Shown: positions 51,786 to 61,647 of the stretch, piece after piece
Position numbering within the stretch: position 1 is the first letter of the stretch
Layout of the letters: each line of letters opens with the position of its first letter
Assembly: GCA_017940415.1 (NCBI GenBank)
Contig: JAGAYR010000016.1
Location: 62,001-126,000 of the forward strand
DNA length: 64,000 bases
Origin: Lachnospiraceae bacterium
GTDB taxonomy: Bacteria; Bacillota; Clostridia; Lachnospirales; Lachnospiraceae
Direction: 5' to 3'
Position numbers and translations under genes: made by a program
Notes under the pieces: generated by a model
Told to the model about the DNA's origin: nothing
Database searches by the model: none
Seen by the model: the letters and a program-made list of their open reading frames with translations, nothing else

Positions 51786-54152
51786 TTATTTTTTTATTCG
51801 TATATCCGTTAACGCTACCTGGTCACCGGTTATCGCAACATAGATCTTTTTGTTCTTATCATGAACCGTTGTAATGTTTGTGATCGATATGCCGCCGTTT
51901 ACGGTTTCGGTGATCAGTTTATTCTTGATCCATGCAAAGCCTACTGTACATTCGAATCCTTTTCTGTTCAGTTTCTTCCAGCTTTCCCAGTTGGTGAAAT
52001 CCTCCCCTTTTTCAACCTCTGTTTTATTATCCGCAAAGTCACCGCCGCCCTGCACCTCACCGTCAAGCCGTATCAGTGCATATTCTTTGTATCCTCTTCC
52101 CATTACCTTCATATCATCGGAAGTATATAGGAGAAGATAAGGGCAATGCCATACGAGATTTGCCGAAGGAAGACTCATCGTATGGAATATCATTCGCATT
52201 CCGTCTTTTATCAATACGCCTTCGGTGTAATCGCTTCTGACACTGTCCACCTGTACATTGGGAATATCACTCTCAAGTCTGTTGATATAATTGATCTCTT
52301 CGGCGATCCTGGGTATCTCATCTTCGGGAACACGCTTATTTGTTTTCTCAACTTCTATCGAAGAGATATGACAATTCTCGCCGGTAAGACCTATGTATGC
52401 GTATTTTGAACTGTCAGGAAGAGCCAGTACAACCTCGCTTCTATAGCCCTTGCCTTCCAACTTCAGCTGAACGTGATCCCTGTTTCTTGCAATCTCCATG
52501 AAGTAAGTTTCATCTTCATCCTGCTCGATCTTTTCCAGCGAGATAAGCTTAATGTTTCTTGCACCGGAACAAACAAAATGTCCGTCAAACCAGACCTCTC
52601 CGAATTCCACATATCTGGTATCTTTTATGGCTTTATCCGTATCATGTACTCTCTCATCCATGGAATCGAATACTATGATCGCAGGTGAAGAGAATGGCTC
52701 ATCTTCATTTATGGGCGTGGCGGAAAAAGCAATGATCTTCTTCTCGGGTCTTATCCTGATACCGTAAGAGATCGCACTTCTGAATTCATCACAGGAGAAT
52801 TCATTCTTAAAGATCGTATCAACGTTTTCCGTTTCTTCCTTCATCTGATAATCAACATCACTGTCGATCAGCTGAAGCATGATTCCGGTGTAGAGCGGAT
52901 CGTATTTATATCCCGATTCTTTTATGAATTCTTCTCTTACAACGGATTGGGGAAGAGGTTCTCTGTAACTGTTCCTTGTTGTCATGGAATCATAACATTC
53001 CGCTATTGCGATGATCCTTGCAGCCTCGGGAATCTCATTTCCTTTAAGCCCTACGGGGAATCCGCTTCCGTCATACCGCTCCATGTGATACTTGGCGCCA
53101 AGCAATAGACCGGGATATCCGGAAATACCCGACAGGATCCTTTCACCGATCAAGGGTTCCTGTCTCATGGTATCAACTTCTTCCTCCGTAAGATCACTGT
53201 CTTTTTTCAATATTTCATCAGGAATACCGATCTTACCGACATCATGTAAAAGTGCTGCCTGATATATATCCTTGCACTCCTCTTCAGATTTACCGTTCAT
53301 CTGTGCAAGCATGTAGGCATAATCCGCAACCCTTACGGAATGTCCTTCCGCATAATCAACTCTTGCATCGATGGCATTTACGAATGCTTTGATGGTCTGC
53401 TCAAACAAATTCTCTATCTTCGATTGATTGATCTTCAAATGCTCAACTTCGGAATCCTTGGCATCCACCACCTTATCATTTATGTCTTCATAGGCGAATG
53501 TGTACAGGAAGATAGAGACAACGGCAAGAGACATACTGATAAGTGAAACACCGTATTTTACGGCCTGAATGATTCCCGCAGCAATAGGAACTATGATAAA
53601 AAGCAGGAATGACTTCACCAGCTTTTTACTGATCTTTTTTCTGTACTGAACAACTACGGTAAGATCCAGTATGGGCCCCATAAATACAAAAAGGTAATTG
53701 ATTATGAACAGTGCACCCCTGTGATACATATTGGATGCATCAACACTGTATATCCATCCGGTAAACAGATTGATGATAAGAAACACTCCGCTTAAAATTG
53801 CAAAGACCGCTGCTGCCTTAAGTCTCTTCGGAGCATTCTCTCCGGCATCTTCAATCAATACCGTCCACACATACAGATTGAATACAAAGCTGAGTACGGT
53901 ATTTAAGAAAAAGACAACGAAATTACCAAGGCAAACCATTACGTAAGCCGTGGTCCCCGGTTCGCCCTCGTACATATACGCCTGATGTTCGAATATCAGG
54001 ATAAAAAATGTAGAAAGTTCAAGCGTTACCAAAAATGCTTTTCTCTTGGGAGTCAGCACTTTCGTCATGAGCAGCAAAAAGGCCATCGCACAGCAGATAC
54101 CGCTCAAAGCAAGCATTATGTTCAGTTGTAATGAGAGCCAAAACTCAGCCAT
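51786..54152 (-). CDS. HD-GYP-type phosphodiesterase with N-terminal membrane domain and C-terminal beta-rich region
   Basis: This 788-residue protein starts with about eight membrane helices (about 8-225), a linker helix and an HD-GYP domain (about 248-425). The HD pair is His303-Asp304 (LLHDVGKIGIPD); the GYP-equivalent reads DGSGFP, slightly changed from DGxGYP. This domain usually degrades cyclic di-GMP. Residues from about 430 to the end form two beta-rich segments with LamG/carbohydrate-binding-like patterns, an unusual place since they should be cytoplasmic. It is downstream of the response regulator gene, on the same strand. Confidence 0.85.
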   Translation of the reverse strand: MAEFWLSLQLNIMLALSGICCAMAFLLLMTKVLTPKRKAFLVTLELSTFFILIFEHQAYMYEGEPGTTAYVMVCLGNFVVFFLNTVLSFVFNLYVWTVLIEDAGENAPKRLKAAAVFAILSGVFLIINLFTGWIYSVDASNMYHRGALFIINYLFVFMGPILDLTVVVQYRKKISKKLVKSFLLFIIVPIAAGIIQAVKYGVSLISMSLAVVSIFLYTFAYEDINDKVVDAKDSEVEHLKINQSKIENLFEQTIKAFVNAIDARVDYAEGHSVRVADYAYMLAQMNGKSEEECKDIYQAALLHDVGKIGIPDEILKKDSDLTEEEVDTMRQEPLIGERILSGISGYPGLLLGAKYHMERYDGSGFPVGLKGNEIPEAARIIAIAECYDSMTTRNSYREPLPQSVVREEFIKESGYKYDPLYTGIMLQLIDSDVDYQMKEETENVDTIFKNEFSCDEFRSAISYGIRIRPEKKIIAFSATPINEDEPFSSPAIIVFDSMDERVHDTDKAIKDTRYVEFGEVWFDGHFVCSGARNIKLISLEKIEQDEDETYFMEIARNRDHVQLKLEGKGYRSEVVLALPDSSKYAYIGLTGENCHISSIEVEKTNKRVPEDEIPRIAEEINYINRLESDIPNVQVDSVRSDYTEGVLIKDGMRMIFHTMSLPSANLVWHCPYLLLYTSDDMKVMGRGYKEYALIRLDGEVQGGGDFADNKTEVEKGEDFTNWESWKKLNRKGFECTVGFAWIKNKLITETVNGGISITNITTVHDKNKKIYVAITGDQVALTDIRIKK

Positions 54153-54175
54153 ATCGGACTTCCTATGTCTGTTTA

Positions 54176-54934
54176 TTATCTGTGTCTTACGAAGAAATCT
54201 TTGAGTTGCTGTAACAGTTCTTCTCTTCCAATGGTCTTAAGAAAATAACCCTCAGGTCTCAGCGACAATACAGCCATTACACTTTCCTTATCGCTTTTCC
54301 CCGTAAGGAACATAACGGGAATGGATGCAGTATCCACATCGCTTCTGAGCATCTCCAGAACCTGAGGCCCGCTTGTTACCGGCATTTCATGATCCAGAAG
54401 TATAAGATCCGCTTTGTTTTTACCCAGCCACTTTATGGCCTGCAAACCCGAATTGGCCATGGATACTTTATAGGTTCCTTTGAGCCAGTCTCTGACAAGT
54501 CCCAGATAATTCGGATCATCATCAACGATGAGAATGCTCTTTTTGAATTCTCCGGTTTCCATCTTGTTCATCACTTCCTGAACATCTTTTATGAAAGCCG
54601 TCGCATCAATCGGTCTGACATATTCTTTGTAGATCAGATCCGCAGGAATTCTGTCGGTTATATATTTGATATCGGGCTTTTCACCGATCACGGCCAAAAG
54701 CCTTGAATCCTCGTTCAGCTTGTCCTTCAGAAAGATAAGTGCATCATCTCCCGGATGCTCTCTTTCTTCGGCATACAAAGCTATCATCGCAGATTCATCC
54801 CATCCCGCATTGATATCATTAATGTTCCACGGGGCAAAATATGCATCGTATCCCGCATCCTTCAGTTTCTTTACCAGGACTCTGATCAGGAACGATTCTT
54901 TTTCTCCTGCTACCATTATTCGATTCGACGGCAT
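54176..54934 (-). CDS. Response regulator with degenerate N-terminal and intact C-terminal receiver
   Basis: This 252-residue protein has an N-terminal domain (about 1-120) with a receiver-like fold but no conserved acidic pocket. A full receiver follows (about 130-250): VDDD at the start, phosphorylation site Asp181 (LILLDHEMP), the Thr in LTGKSD and the Lys in YFLKT. No output domain is present. It lies between the propeller kinase (eight bases upstream) and the HD-GYP gene, so it probably passes a phosphate signal within this block. Confidence 0.83.
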   Translation of the reverse strand: MPSNRIMVAGEKESFLIRVLVKKLKDAGYDAYFAPWNINDINAGWDESAMIALYAEEREHPGDDALIFLKDKLNEDSRLLAVIGEKPDIKYITDRIPADLIYKEYVRPIDATAFIKDVQEVMNKMETGEFKKSILIVDDDPNYLGLVRDWLKGTYKVSMANSGLQAIKWLGKNKADLILLDHEMPVTSGPQVLEMLRSDVDTASIPVMFLTGKSDKESVMAVLSLRPEGYFLKTIGREELLQQLKDFFVRHR

Positions 54935-54942
54935 TTCTTCTC

Positions 54943-57900
54943 CTATTTATCCTGAATCAGTTTTTCCATTTCATCCCAGTTCAATGCTTTAAGATATGTC
55001 TTAAGCTTTCCGAATACTTCCGCATCCTTTTCGGGAAGTTTAAATTCAAGAACCTGTTCGATTATCATCTCGGCAGAATCATAATCCATTTCGGGGATTA
55101 CTTCTCTCAAGGCCTTGTATGCATCCTTCAGTTCATCCTGATTTACCGCAGGTTTCTCCTCAACCTTACCCTCTCCCAATTTCGAGAGTTTATCGGAAAA
55201 TGCCCTGTGCGTATCAAGAAGTTTTTCACCGTTTTCAATTATGAATTCTTCATCAGATTTATTTCCGGCTTCTTCAAGTTTCTCGCACAATGCAGAAAGC
55301 TCTCCCGCACCCACGATCCTTGCCGATGTTTTCAGTGCATGAACCTTGACGGTAAACAGCTTAATATCCTTATCATTAAACGCATCCTCTATTACTTTGG
55401 AGGTTGCTTCAATGGTCTCATAGAACATATTAACAGCGGTTATATAAGAAGTAATTCCACCGGCAGCTTTAATACCCTCATCGAGATTTATTCCTTCAAC
55501 ATTCCTAAGCCACTTCATGTCTTCGGGAAGCTGAGCAGGTTCACTGACCGCATCACTTTCTCCGGGTTTCATCATGATCTCATCGGGCAGGTGCTTCATG
55601 ATTGCCTTTTCAAGTTCCCTGCTGTCGATGGGCTTTGCCAGATATCCGTTGAATCCCTTTGACATATAGAATTCCACACCGCCCGCCATTGCATTTGCGG
55701 TAAGTGCATAAACCGGAAGATCGGGTTTTAATTCACGTATCTTCTCCAAAGTCTCTATTCCGTCCATTCCGGGCATCATATGATCCAGCAGAACCACATC
55801 GAAAGTTTCAACTCTTACCTTATCGAGCGCTTCTTCTCCGCTTGCCGCCGTAGTAACAAATACTCTGGTTGCCTTAAGAAGTCCCTTGATAACGGTAAGA
55901 TTCATGGGATTATCATCTACAACAAGAACATTCGCATCGGGGGCTATGAACTGAGGAACATAAGGCTTACCCGATTCATCTCCGGCATGTTCATCGAACA
56001 CTCCGAGAAGTTCTTCTTCATCAAATTTCTGAGAGCATGTAAATGTAAATTCGGATCCCTCACCGTATTCACTCTTGCACTCGAGACTCCCCCCCATAAG
56101 TTCGGCGAATCTCTTTGATATATCAAGACCGAGTCCGGTTCCCTGAATTCCGCTGTTTTTCTCCTCATCGAATCTTTCATACGCATTGAAGAGTTTACCC
56201 ATATCCTCAGCCTTGATGCCTATGCCGCTGTCCTTAACGGAAAATGCGATCTTAACTTCTTTTTCTTCTCTGGACAGTACGGACACGCTGAGTGTAAGTC
56301 CGCCAAGATCCGTGTACTTGACCGCATTGGTGAGCAGATTCATGATGATCTGTTTTACTTTGGGTTCATCACCGTACATATGAGCCGGAAGTTTCTCATC
56401 AATGTCGTAATCAAAAGTAAGATCCTTTTCGTTACTTCTTATCCTGGTCATCTTAACCAAAGACCTGAGCATCTCTGATGTATCGTATCTCTTTTCGACA
56501 ATGTTCATTTTGCCGGATTCGATCTTGGACATATCCAGCAAGTCATTTACAAGACCAAGAAGCGATTCGGATGCATCCCTTATATCAAGAGCATAATTTA
56601 TTACCGACATAAAATAGGGCTTGGGTACATCGGCAGGATCTTCTCTCAGGATCATCTCATCCATTCCCATAATGGTATTGATGGGAGTTCTGATCTCATG
56701 AGACATGTTTGCAAGGAATCTGGATTTTGCGGAATTTGCACGCTCCGCTTCATCACGGGCTATCTGGATTTCCTTATACTGTCTTCTGATGACGGTTCCG
56801 GACATTATTCTCCAGACTATAAGTCCGCAGATCAATCCCACTATTGCGATAAAAAGAATCCTGATTCCGAGAAGTTCGAAAAGCCTCGGCTGCTTTATGA
56901 TTGAATATGTAGCCTCCTCGATGGCATTACCGGTAACGCCGTCGAGAACCTGGATATGAAGAGTGTAATTTCCGTATTTCAGACCCGTATATTCAAGGGA
57001 TGACAAACTGCTTCTGGGAACGGTTATTCCGTTATCTTCCGCACCTTCCAGATAGACACGTATCTGTGGATTGGCCATGGTATAATCCAGCACCGCCGGC
57101 ATGATCGTAATACGTCCGTTTGTGGAAGGAATGGTGTATACGCCTTCCGTATCCGGAAATATTTCTTCGTCTCCCACAAATATGGAACGGATACCGATTC
57201 TCAGATATGAAACAGATTCAAAGAAATGATTGATATTTACCTTGTTTACTCCGGTCCTTCCGGATATATACAAATTTCCGAATTCATCAAGACAGCTGAA
57301 TGAATTACTTGTAGGCACTGCGGTGATTCCGTTTGCCGTGGTATAGAGCTTATAGTCGGTGATGGTATCGTTGATCATGTCACTTGCCTTTACGGAAAAA
57401 ATACCGTAAGAGGAAAGAACCCATATATCACCGTACTTATCAAAGAACATGTCAAAGTTGTTATTATAAGGGAAGGATGTAACGGTATGAACTTCTCCGT
57501 TCCAAAGATACTGGATTGAATTGGAAGTGATGATCCACATAACGTTTCTGACAGTATCTCTTTTGATCCTCAGGATAACGTCACTTGATAAGCCCTCATC
57601 TCTTCCAATGTGAGTGATCTCGTTGCCGTTTATCACATACATTCCGTCGCCGTCGGTTCCGGCATAGACTTTTCCGTCCGAATCTCCCTCAACGGTAAGG
57701 AAGATCGTGTTATCTATTCCGTCATCAGCGGTCACGGTCTTTATTATCTTTCCGCCTTTGATCACGGCAAGTCCGCCGTTGGTTCCCACCAAAACAGAAC
57801 CGTCATCGGCTACAACCGCACATCTGACGGAATTATCAGGAAGTCCATTCTCTTCGGTGTAAGAAGTAATCTTACCGTCTGCATCAACGTTTACAATACC

Positions 57901-59202
57901 CATCCCGGCGGAATATGTGCATATCCAGAGATCATCATCAACACCTTCGATTATGCAACGTATTCTTGCTGTCCCGAAAAACTCCGATAAATCTTTCTTT
58001 ACAAACCGCATATATGGATTGATGACATGAAGTCCCGAATCGGTTCCTATATACAGATTGTTTTTGTAATAGCATGTTGTATTGACTACTTCTTCTTCAA
58101 GACCCGCCAGCTCATAGGTATCGATGAAATTGTTCGTAACAATTTTCATTACACCCTGTCTGGATGAAGCAAGCCACATATTTCCCTGATAATCCGAAGT
58201 GATCATCTCGATTGCATTGTGCATGGGGACGTTCTTAAGCTCGTGGAATTTGTAATCCACATCCAGATATCCTGTTGCGGAGTTGGTTACAACCCAGATA
58301 CGCTCGCAGGAATATGTGATATTTACAATACCTTTGTCAAAGGATACGTTGCTCTTTTTCATCCGGTCCATAAGATCACCGAATTTCCCATAAAAGACCG
58401 TTCCTTCTTCCGTTCCGAAATATGCATATCCCTCATTCAACGGATCCGCATAAACAACGGTGATATTTTCATCACCCAGTTCCCCGCTCCCATAGAAATA
58501 CTTGATACTTTCAGATTCCAGCATAAAGACATGGCCGGTCTTGGTTACACCATAGACGAAACCGGAAGGGGTTGAAGACAGATTTGTGATTATCTCATTA
58601 TTTATTCTCTCATCGTCAACAATTCGCAGGGTTCCGTTTTTATCTACATAAGACAATCCCGCAGTTGTTCCGATAAATATGTTTCCTGCGGTATCTTCCG
58701 CAAAACATCTTATGGATGAAGACTGCAGTCCGTCTTTATATGTATAATGAGTTCTGATATTCTTCTCAATTAAAACGACACCGTTGTCATTTGTCCCGAC
58801 CCAGATGCGTCCTTTTGAATCTTCAAAGATTGCTCTTCCGCTGGTAAGTCCGTCGGATGCATCAAGCCTTTCGAAGTTCAATCCGTCATATCGGATGATT
58901 CCGCTGTATCCGCCTATCCAAACATATCCGTCACTTGTTCCGAGAATACAGTTTGCATCCGAAGTAGGCAGTCCGTTTGTGGCATCATAAAGCTTCGCAG
59001 TATAACCCGCCCCGTCAAGCTGAGAGGAAGCAGCATAACCTCCGCCTATACGGCTTTCTGTCATCTCTGCGGACACCGATTCCGGAGAATGAATGGAGCC
59101 CGTTGCTGCAGATGAGGGAATATATATGGCAAATGCCGACAGAAAGACTCCTGTAAGTCCCAGACATATCCTCTTTCTGAATCTTTTGCTTAATGCGATC
59201 AT
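54943..59202 (-). CDS. Propeller-type hybrid sensor histidine kinase (Reg_prop, Y_Y_Y, HK, REC, HPt)
   Basis: This 1419-residue protein has a signal anchor (about 10-33) and about fourteen two-component-propeller repeats (DGLTSGRAIFEDSKGRIWVG and similar, about 60-690). A Y_Y_Y domain (about 700-785), one membrane helix (about 790-815) and a HisKA domain with His835 (MSHEIRTPINTIMGM) follow. After the ATPase are a receiver with Asp1140 (VVLLDHMMPGMDG) and an HPt domain with His1288 (HALKTSARIVG). The architecture matches hybrid two-component systems that sense glycans in Bacteroides, but it has no AraC output domain; the separate regulator downstream may replace it. TAACGGAGGATTACGTTA precedes the ATG. 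Confidence 0.9.
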   Translation of the reverse strand: MIALSKRFRKRICLGLTGVFLSAFAIYIPSSAATGSIHSPESVSAEMTESRIGGGYAASSQLDGAGYTAKLYDATNGLPTSDANCILGTSDGYVWIGGYSGIIRYDGLNFERLDASDGLTSGRAIFEDSKGRIWVGTNDNGVVLIEKNIRTHYTYKDGLQSSSIRCFAEDTAGNIFIGTTAGLSYVDKNGTLRIVDDERINNEIITNLSSTPSGFVYGVTKTGHVFMLESESIKYFYGSGELGDENITVVYADPLNEGYAYFGTEEGTVFYGKFGDLMDRMKKSNVSFDKGIVNITYSCERIWVVTNSATGYLDVDYKFHELKNVPMHNAIEMITSDYQGNMWLASSRQGVMKIVTNNFIDTYELAGLEEEVVNTTCYYKNNLYIGTDSGLHVINPYMRFVKKDLSEFFGTARIRCIIEGVDDDLWICTYSAGMGIVNVDADGKITSYTEENGLPDNSVRCAVVADDGSVLVGTNGGLAVIKGGKIIKTVTADDGIDNTIFLTVEGDSDGKVYAGTDGDGMYVINGNEITHIGRDEGLSSDVILRIKRDTVRNVMWIITSNSIQYLWNGEVHTVTSFPYNNNFDMFFDKYGDIWVLSSYGIFSVKASDMINDTITDYKLYTTANGITAVPTSNSFSCLDEFGNLYISGRTGVNKVNINHFFESVSYLRIGIRSIFVGDEEIFPDTEGVYTIPSTNGRITIMPAVLDYTMANPQIRVYLEGAEDNGITVPRSSLSSLEYTGLKYGNYTLHIQVLDGVTGNAIEEATYSIIKQPRLFELLGIRILFIAIVGLICGLIVWRIMSGTVIRRQYKEIQIARDEAERANSAKSRFLANMSHEIRTPINTIMGMDEMILREDPADVPKPYFMSVINYALDIRDASESLLGLVNDLLDMSKIESGKMNIVEKRYDTSEMLRSLVKMTRIRSNEKDLTFDYDIDEKLPAHMYGDEPKVKQIIMNLLTNAVKYTDLGGLTLSVSVLSREEKEVKIAFSVKDSGIGIKAEDMGKLFNAYERFDEEKNSGIQGTGLGLDISKRFAELMGGSLECKSEYGEGSEFTFTCSQKFDEEELLGVFDEHAGDESGKPYVPQFIAPDANVLVVDDNPMNLTVIKGLLKATRVFVTTAASGEEALDKVRVETFDVVLLDHMMPGMDGIETLEKIRELKPDLPVYALTANAMAGGVEFYMSKGFNGYLAKPIDSRELEKAIMKHLPDEIMMKPGESDAVSEPAQLPEDMKWLRNVEGINLDEGIKAAGGITSYITAVNMFYETIEATSKVIEDAFNDKDIKLFTVKVHALKTSARIVGAGELSALCEKLEEAGNKSDEEFIIENGEKLLDTHRAFSDKLSKLGEGKVEEKPAVNQDELKDAYKALREVIPEMDYDSAEMIIEQVLEFKLPEKDAEVFGKLKTYLKALNWDEMEKLIQDK

Positions 59203-59217
59203 TAACGTAATCCTCCG

Positions 59218-61350
59218 TTAACCTTCCTGATACTTCTTAAGTACAACCTTGATCTCAGGGAGTGCATCCATAAACGCTTCGACAACCTTGGGGTCGAACA
59301 TCTTTCCAGAGCCGTCATTGATTATTTCAAGTGCTTTCTCTATGGGGAAAGCAGGCTTGTATACTCTGGGAGAAGTAAGTGCATCAAAGACATCGGCAAC
59401 AGCCATTATTCTGGCAGCAAGAGGTATAACCTGCCCGTGAAGCTTTTCGGGATATCCTTTTCCGTCCCAGCGCTCATGGTGATATGCGGCCATATTTCTT
59501 GCTTCTTTCAGATAGTTCTCTCCGTTAACGGTATTGATAACCTTTTCGATTATCTCTCTTCCGTATACGGTATGAGACTTCATGATCTCATATTCGGCAT
59601 CATCCAGTTTGCCCGGTTTGTTAAGTACGTTGTCGGGAATACTGATCTTACCCACATCGTGCAAAGGTGCGGACTTAACAATATCCGCCATAAACTTGGA
59701 TGTGAGTTTCTCGGAATAATACCCCTTCTTTTTAAGAGATTCGGAAATTATCTTGACGTACTCCGCAGTCTTGGCGATATGTGCACCGGTATCGGAGTCT
59801 CTGTTTTCCACGAGGTCCGCCATGGTGATGATAAGACCGTTCTGCATCTTATCCGAACTCTCTGCCAGATATCTTACGCTTCGCATCTGCTCCGTTGTTT
59901 CGGAAGCCATCTTGCAAAGTGATGTATATAGTTTTTCAATCTCATTGTTCGTATGTATATCAAGCGCTCTGAGCTTTCTTACCTTCTCGTCCAGAGCTTC
60001 CTGATCGTTTTCACCCAATGTAAAATCGCTTATAGCCTTGGCCATGCTTCCGATGGGATAGATCATATGATATTCGGATACCCACAGTCCGTAGCTCAGT
60101 ATCAACGAGAAGAATCCGGAGAACAAAAGTATCGTCTTAAGAGCATATTTGCCCACATACTCGGATGCATAGGAAAGGGATGCATCCGCGCCCACATATC
60201 CCAACGTAACTCCGTCGGAATTTCTGACAGGGCAATATGAAGTGATGACCCATCCGAATCTGTCGTTGGATTCTATGGGTTCAACCGATTCGCCCGCAAA
60301 AAGAGAAGGAAGATACGGTATAAATGCATCTTCAAACTCAACCAGTTCTCCTGTTTCATAGGCAGGTTCATCCTCGGCATCAAGGTCAATGATAAAGATG
60401 CATCCTTCCTGTCTTACTTTAACCAGATACAGATACTTAACACCGGGAATACTGTCCCTGATCCTTGTGAATTCTTCTTTGGTCTCAAGATATCCGGGAG
60501 CATTCTCGCCGCTTGTCAGGAACTGATCTACCTTTTCGGGATCCAGAATTGAAGCAGCAAATTCGGAAGCATTTATGGCATTTTGTTTATATTCTTCTTT
60601 TTTATCCGTGAAATACTGGGAGATATTTATCGCACTGAGTCCGATGGTAAGGGAAAGCGCAGTAATGATAAGCATGTAGGTCAATCTTACTCTGAGAGAT
60701 GATTCTCCTTCCTTGGACTGCTTTCTTATAGCTTTTGATTCGGTTTTTGAAAGAGGCTTTTGTCTCCACTTACTGTTCCGGATCTCTTCTTTTCTCTCAG
60801 CCGGAACAAACCATAAGGCAAGTAACGCAAGAGCTATAGATATGCCCTTGTCCACCATATTCAGACCGATGCTGAAAAGAGCGGAATACATAAAGCAGGC
60901 TGCGGTGCTCCCTCCCCCAAGTGCCTGTGAAGCTTCCGCAACATCTTCGAACTGCGGACCGCCCATGAGAAGCCACTGGAAAATAATTCCAAGCAGGCCG
61001 GCCATGGCAGATATAGCCAGCCACAGGCCGATAAAGTGCACTTTCTTCTTGTGCAATTCATGCTTAATGAAATGAGATACGCCCACCGCAATGAGGACGC
61101 TGATGATCGTATAGTAAACCGAAAACTCGTTGAAAAACGAGCATAAGATATTTGTAAGGACCGCAGTCACGAGTCCCGGAAGCATTCCGGACAGTGCCGA
61201 GACAAATATAGTTCCTATCGTATCAAGATAAAGGGGAACCCCCGCAAGATTAACAAGATATGCAAGCAGTACATTTACGAAAATACCGCCGGCTATAGCT
61301 CCGAACCTGTAAAGGCTGTTTTTTCCGATTCTCAGCTTAGTAAATTTCAT
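59218..61350 (-). CDS. HD-GYP phosphodiesterase with membrane and Cache-like sensor domains
   Basis: This 710-residue protein has an N-terminal group of about six helices (about 10-185) resembling an ECF-type membrane module. Another helix follows, then an extracytoplasmic Cache-like region (about 245-400, with YLYLVKV), a helix, a HAMP-like stretch, and an HD-GYP domain with HDVGKISIPD (His564) and a canonical DGKGYP motif. It should hydrolyse cyclic di-GMP. I chose the ATG at 61350, preceded by GGAGGAACG. It starts the signalling block and has a 180-nt leader with a terminator-like stem. Confidence 0.88.
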   Translation of the reverse strand: MKFTKLRIGKNSLYRFGAIAGGIFVNVLLAYLVNLAGVPLYLDTIGTIFVSALSGMLPGLVTAVLTNILCSFFNEFSVYYTIISVLIAVGVSHFIKHELHKKKVHFIGLWLAISAMAGLLGIIFQWLLMGGPQFEDVAEASQALGGGSTAACFMYSALFSIGLNMVDKGISIALALLALWFVPAERKEEIRNSKWRQKPLSKTESKAIRKQSKEGESSLRVRLTYMLIITALSLTIGLSAINISQYFTDKKEEYKQNAINASEFAASILDPEKVDQFLTSGENAPGYLETKEEFTRIRDSIPGVKYLYLVKVRQEGCIFIIDLDAEDEPAYETGELVEFEDAFIPYLPSLFAGESVEPIESNDRFGWVITSYCPVRNSDGVTLGYVGADASLSYASEYVGKYALKTILLFSGFFSLILSYGLWVSEYHMIYPIGSMAKAISDFTLGENDQEALDEKVRKLRALDIHTNNEIEKLYTSLCKMASETTEQMRSVRYLAESSDKMQNGLIITMADLVENRDSDTGAHIAKTAEYVKIISESLKKKGYYSEKLTSKFMADIVKSAPLHDVGKISIPDNVLNKPGKLDDAEYEIMKSHTVYGREIIEKVINTVNGENYLKEARNMAAYHHERWDGKGYPEKLHGQVIPLAARIMAVADVFDALTSPRVYKPAFPIEKALEIINDGSGKMFDPKVVEAFMDALPEIKVVLKKYQEG

Positions 61351-61531
61351 CGTTCCTCCGTACATATATAAAAAATGCCCGGACGGGGACCTTCACTAAA
61401 ACAGCAAAAATCCGCTCCGGACATACTTTGATATCTGTCTATTCGGCATAATACTAAAAGCTATATTGAATTTCGAAACTATGGTACACATTCCCAGCTT
61501 CCCGCCTCAAAAACCGATCAGTGCATACTAC
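61351..61531 (-). promoter_or_regulatory. Structured leader of the HD-GYP operon ending in a terminator-like stem
   Basis: A transcript started near 61531 has about 180 untranslated bases. Near its 3' end ATGTCCGGA (61424-61416) pairs with TCCGGGCAT (61384-61376), extended inward by CGG/CCG after a bulge, and is followed by TTTTTTATAT. The ribosome binding site comes right after. The leader also contains purine-rich GGCGGGAAGCTGGGAATG. This layout is that of a riboswitch or attenuator. It does not match the cyclic di-GMP I or II consensus as I know them. Confidence 0.55.
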
Positions 61532-61537
61532 ACGTAA

Positions 61538-61546
61538 ATTATAACA
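61538..61546 (-). promoter_or_regulatory. Extended -10 promoter of the HD-GYP operon
   Basis: The minus strand reads TGTTATAAT in GTGTTATAATTTACG, with no clear -35 box. It resembles the TIR gene promoter. Confidence 0.5.
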
Positions 61547-61608
61547 CATTCTATAAACTTTGCACCTGTGACAAAACGGTGTATTTTGCGGGATTTGGGC
61601 TATTTTTC

Positions 61609-61643
61609 ATCAAAAAGCCCCGGATTTTATCCACCCGGGGCTT
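61609..61643 (-). terminator. Intrinsic terminator of the FtsX-type permease gene
   Basis: On the minus strand AAGCCCCGG (61643-61635) pairs with CCGGGGCTT (61623-61615) and is followed by TTTG. It lies just after the permease stop codon. The remaining bases up to the HD-GYP promoter hold no gene I can see. Confidence 0.75.
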
Positions 61644-61647
61644 GAGA

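Noticed and set aside
61351-61531. Cyclic di-GMP type I or II riboswitch
   Set aside because: The conserved blocks of either class as I know them (for example the GGGNCGCAAAGCC-type core) are not present. The element is kept as an unassigned leader.
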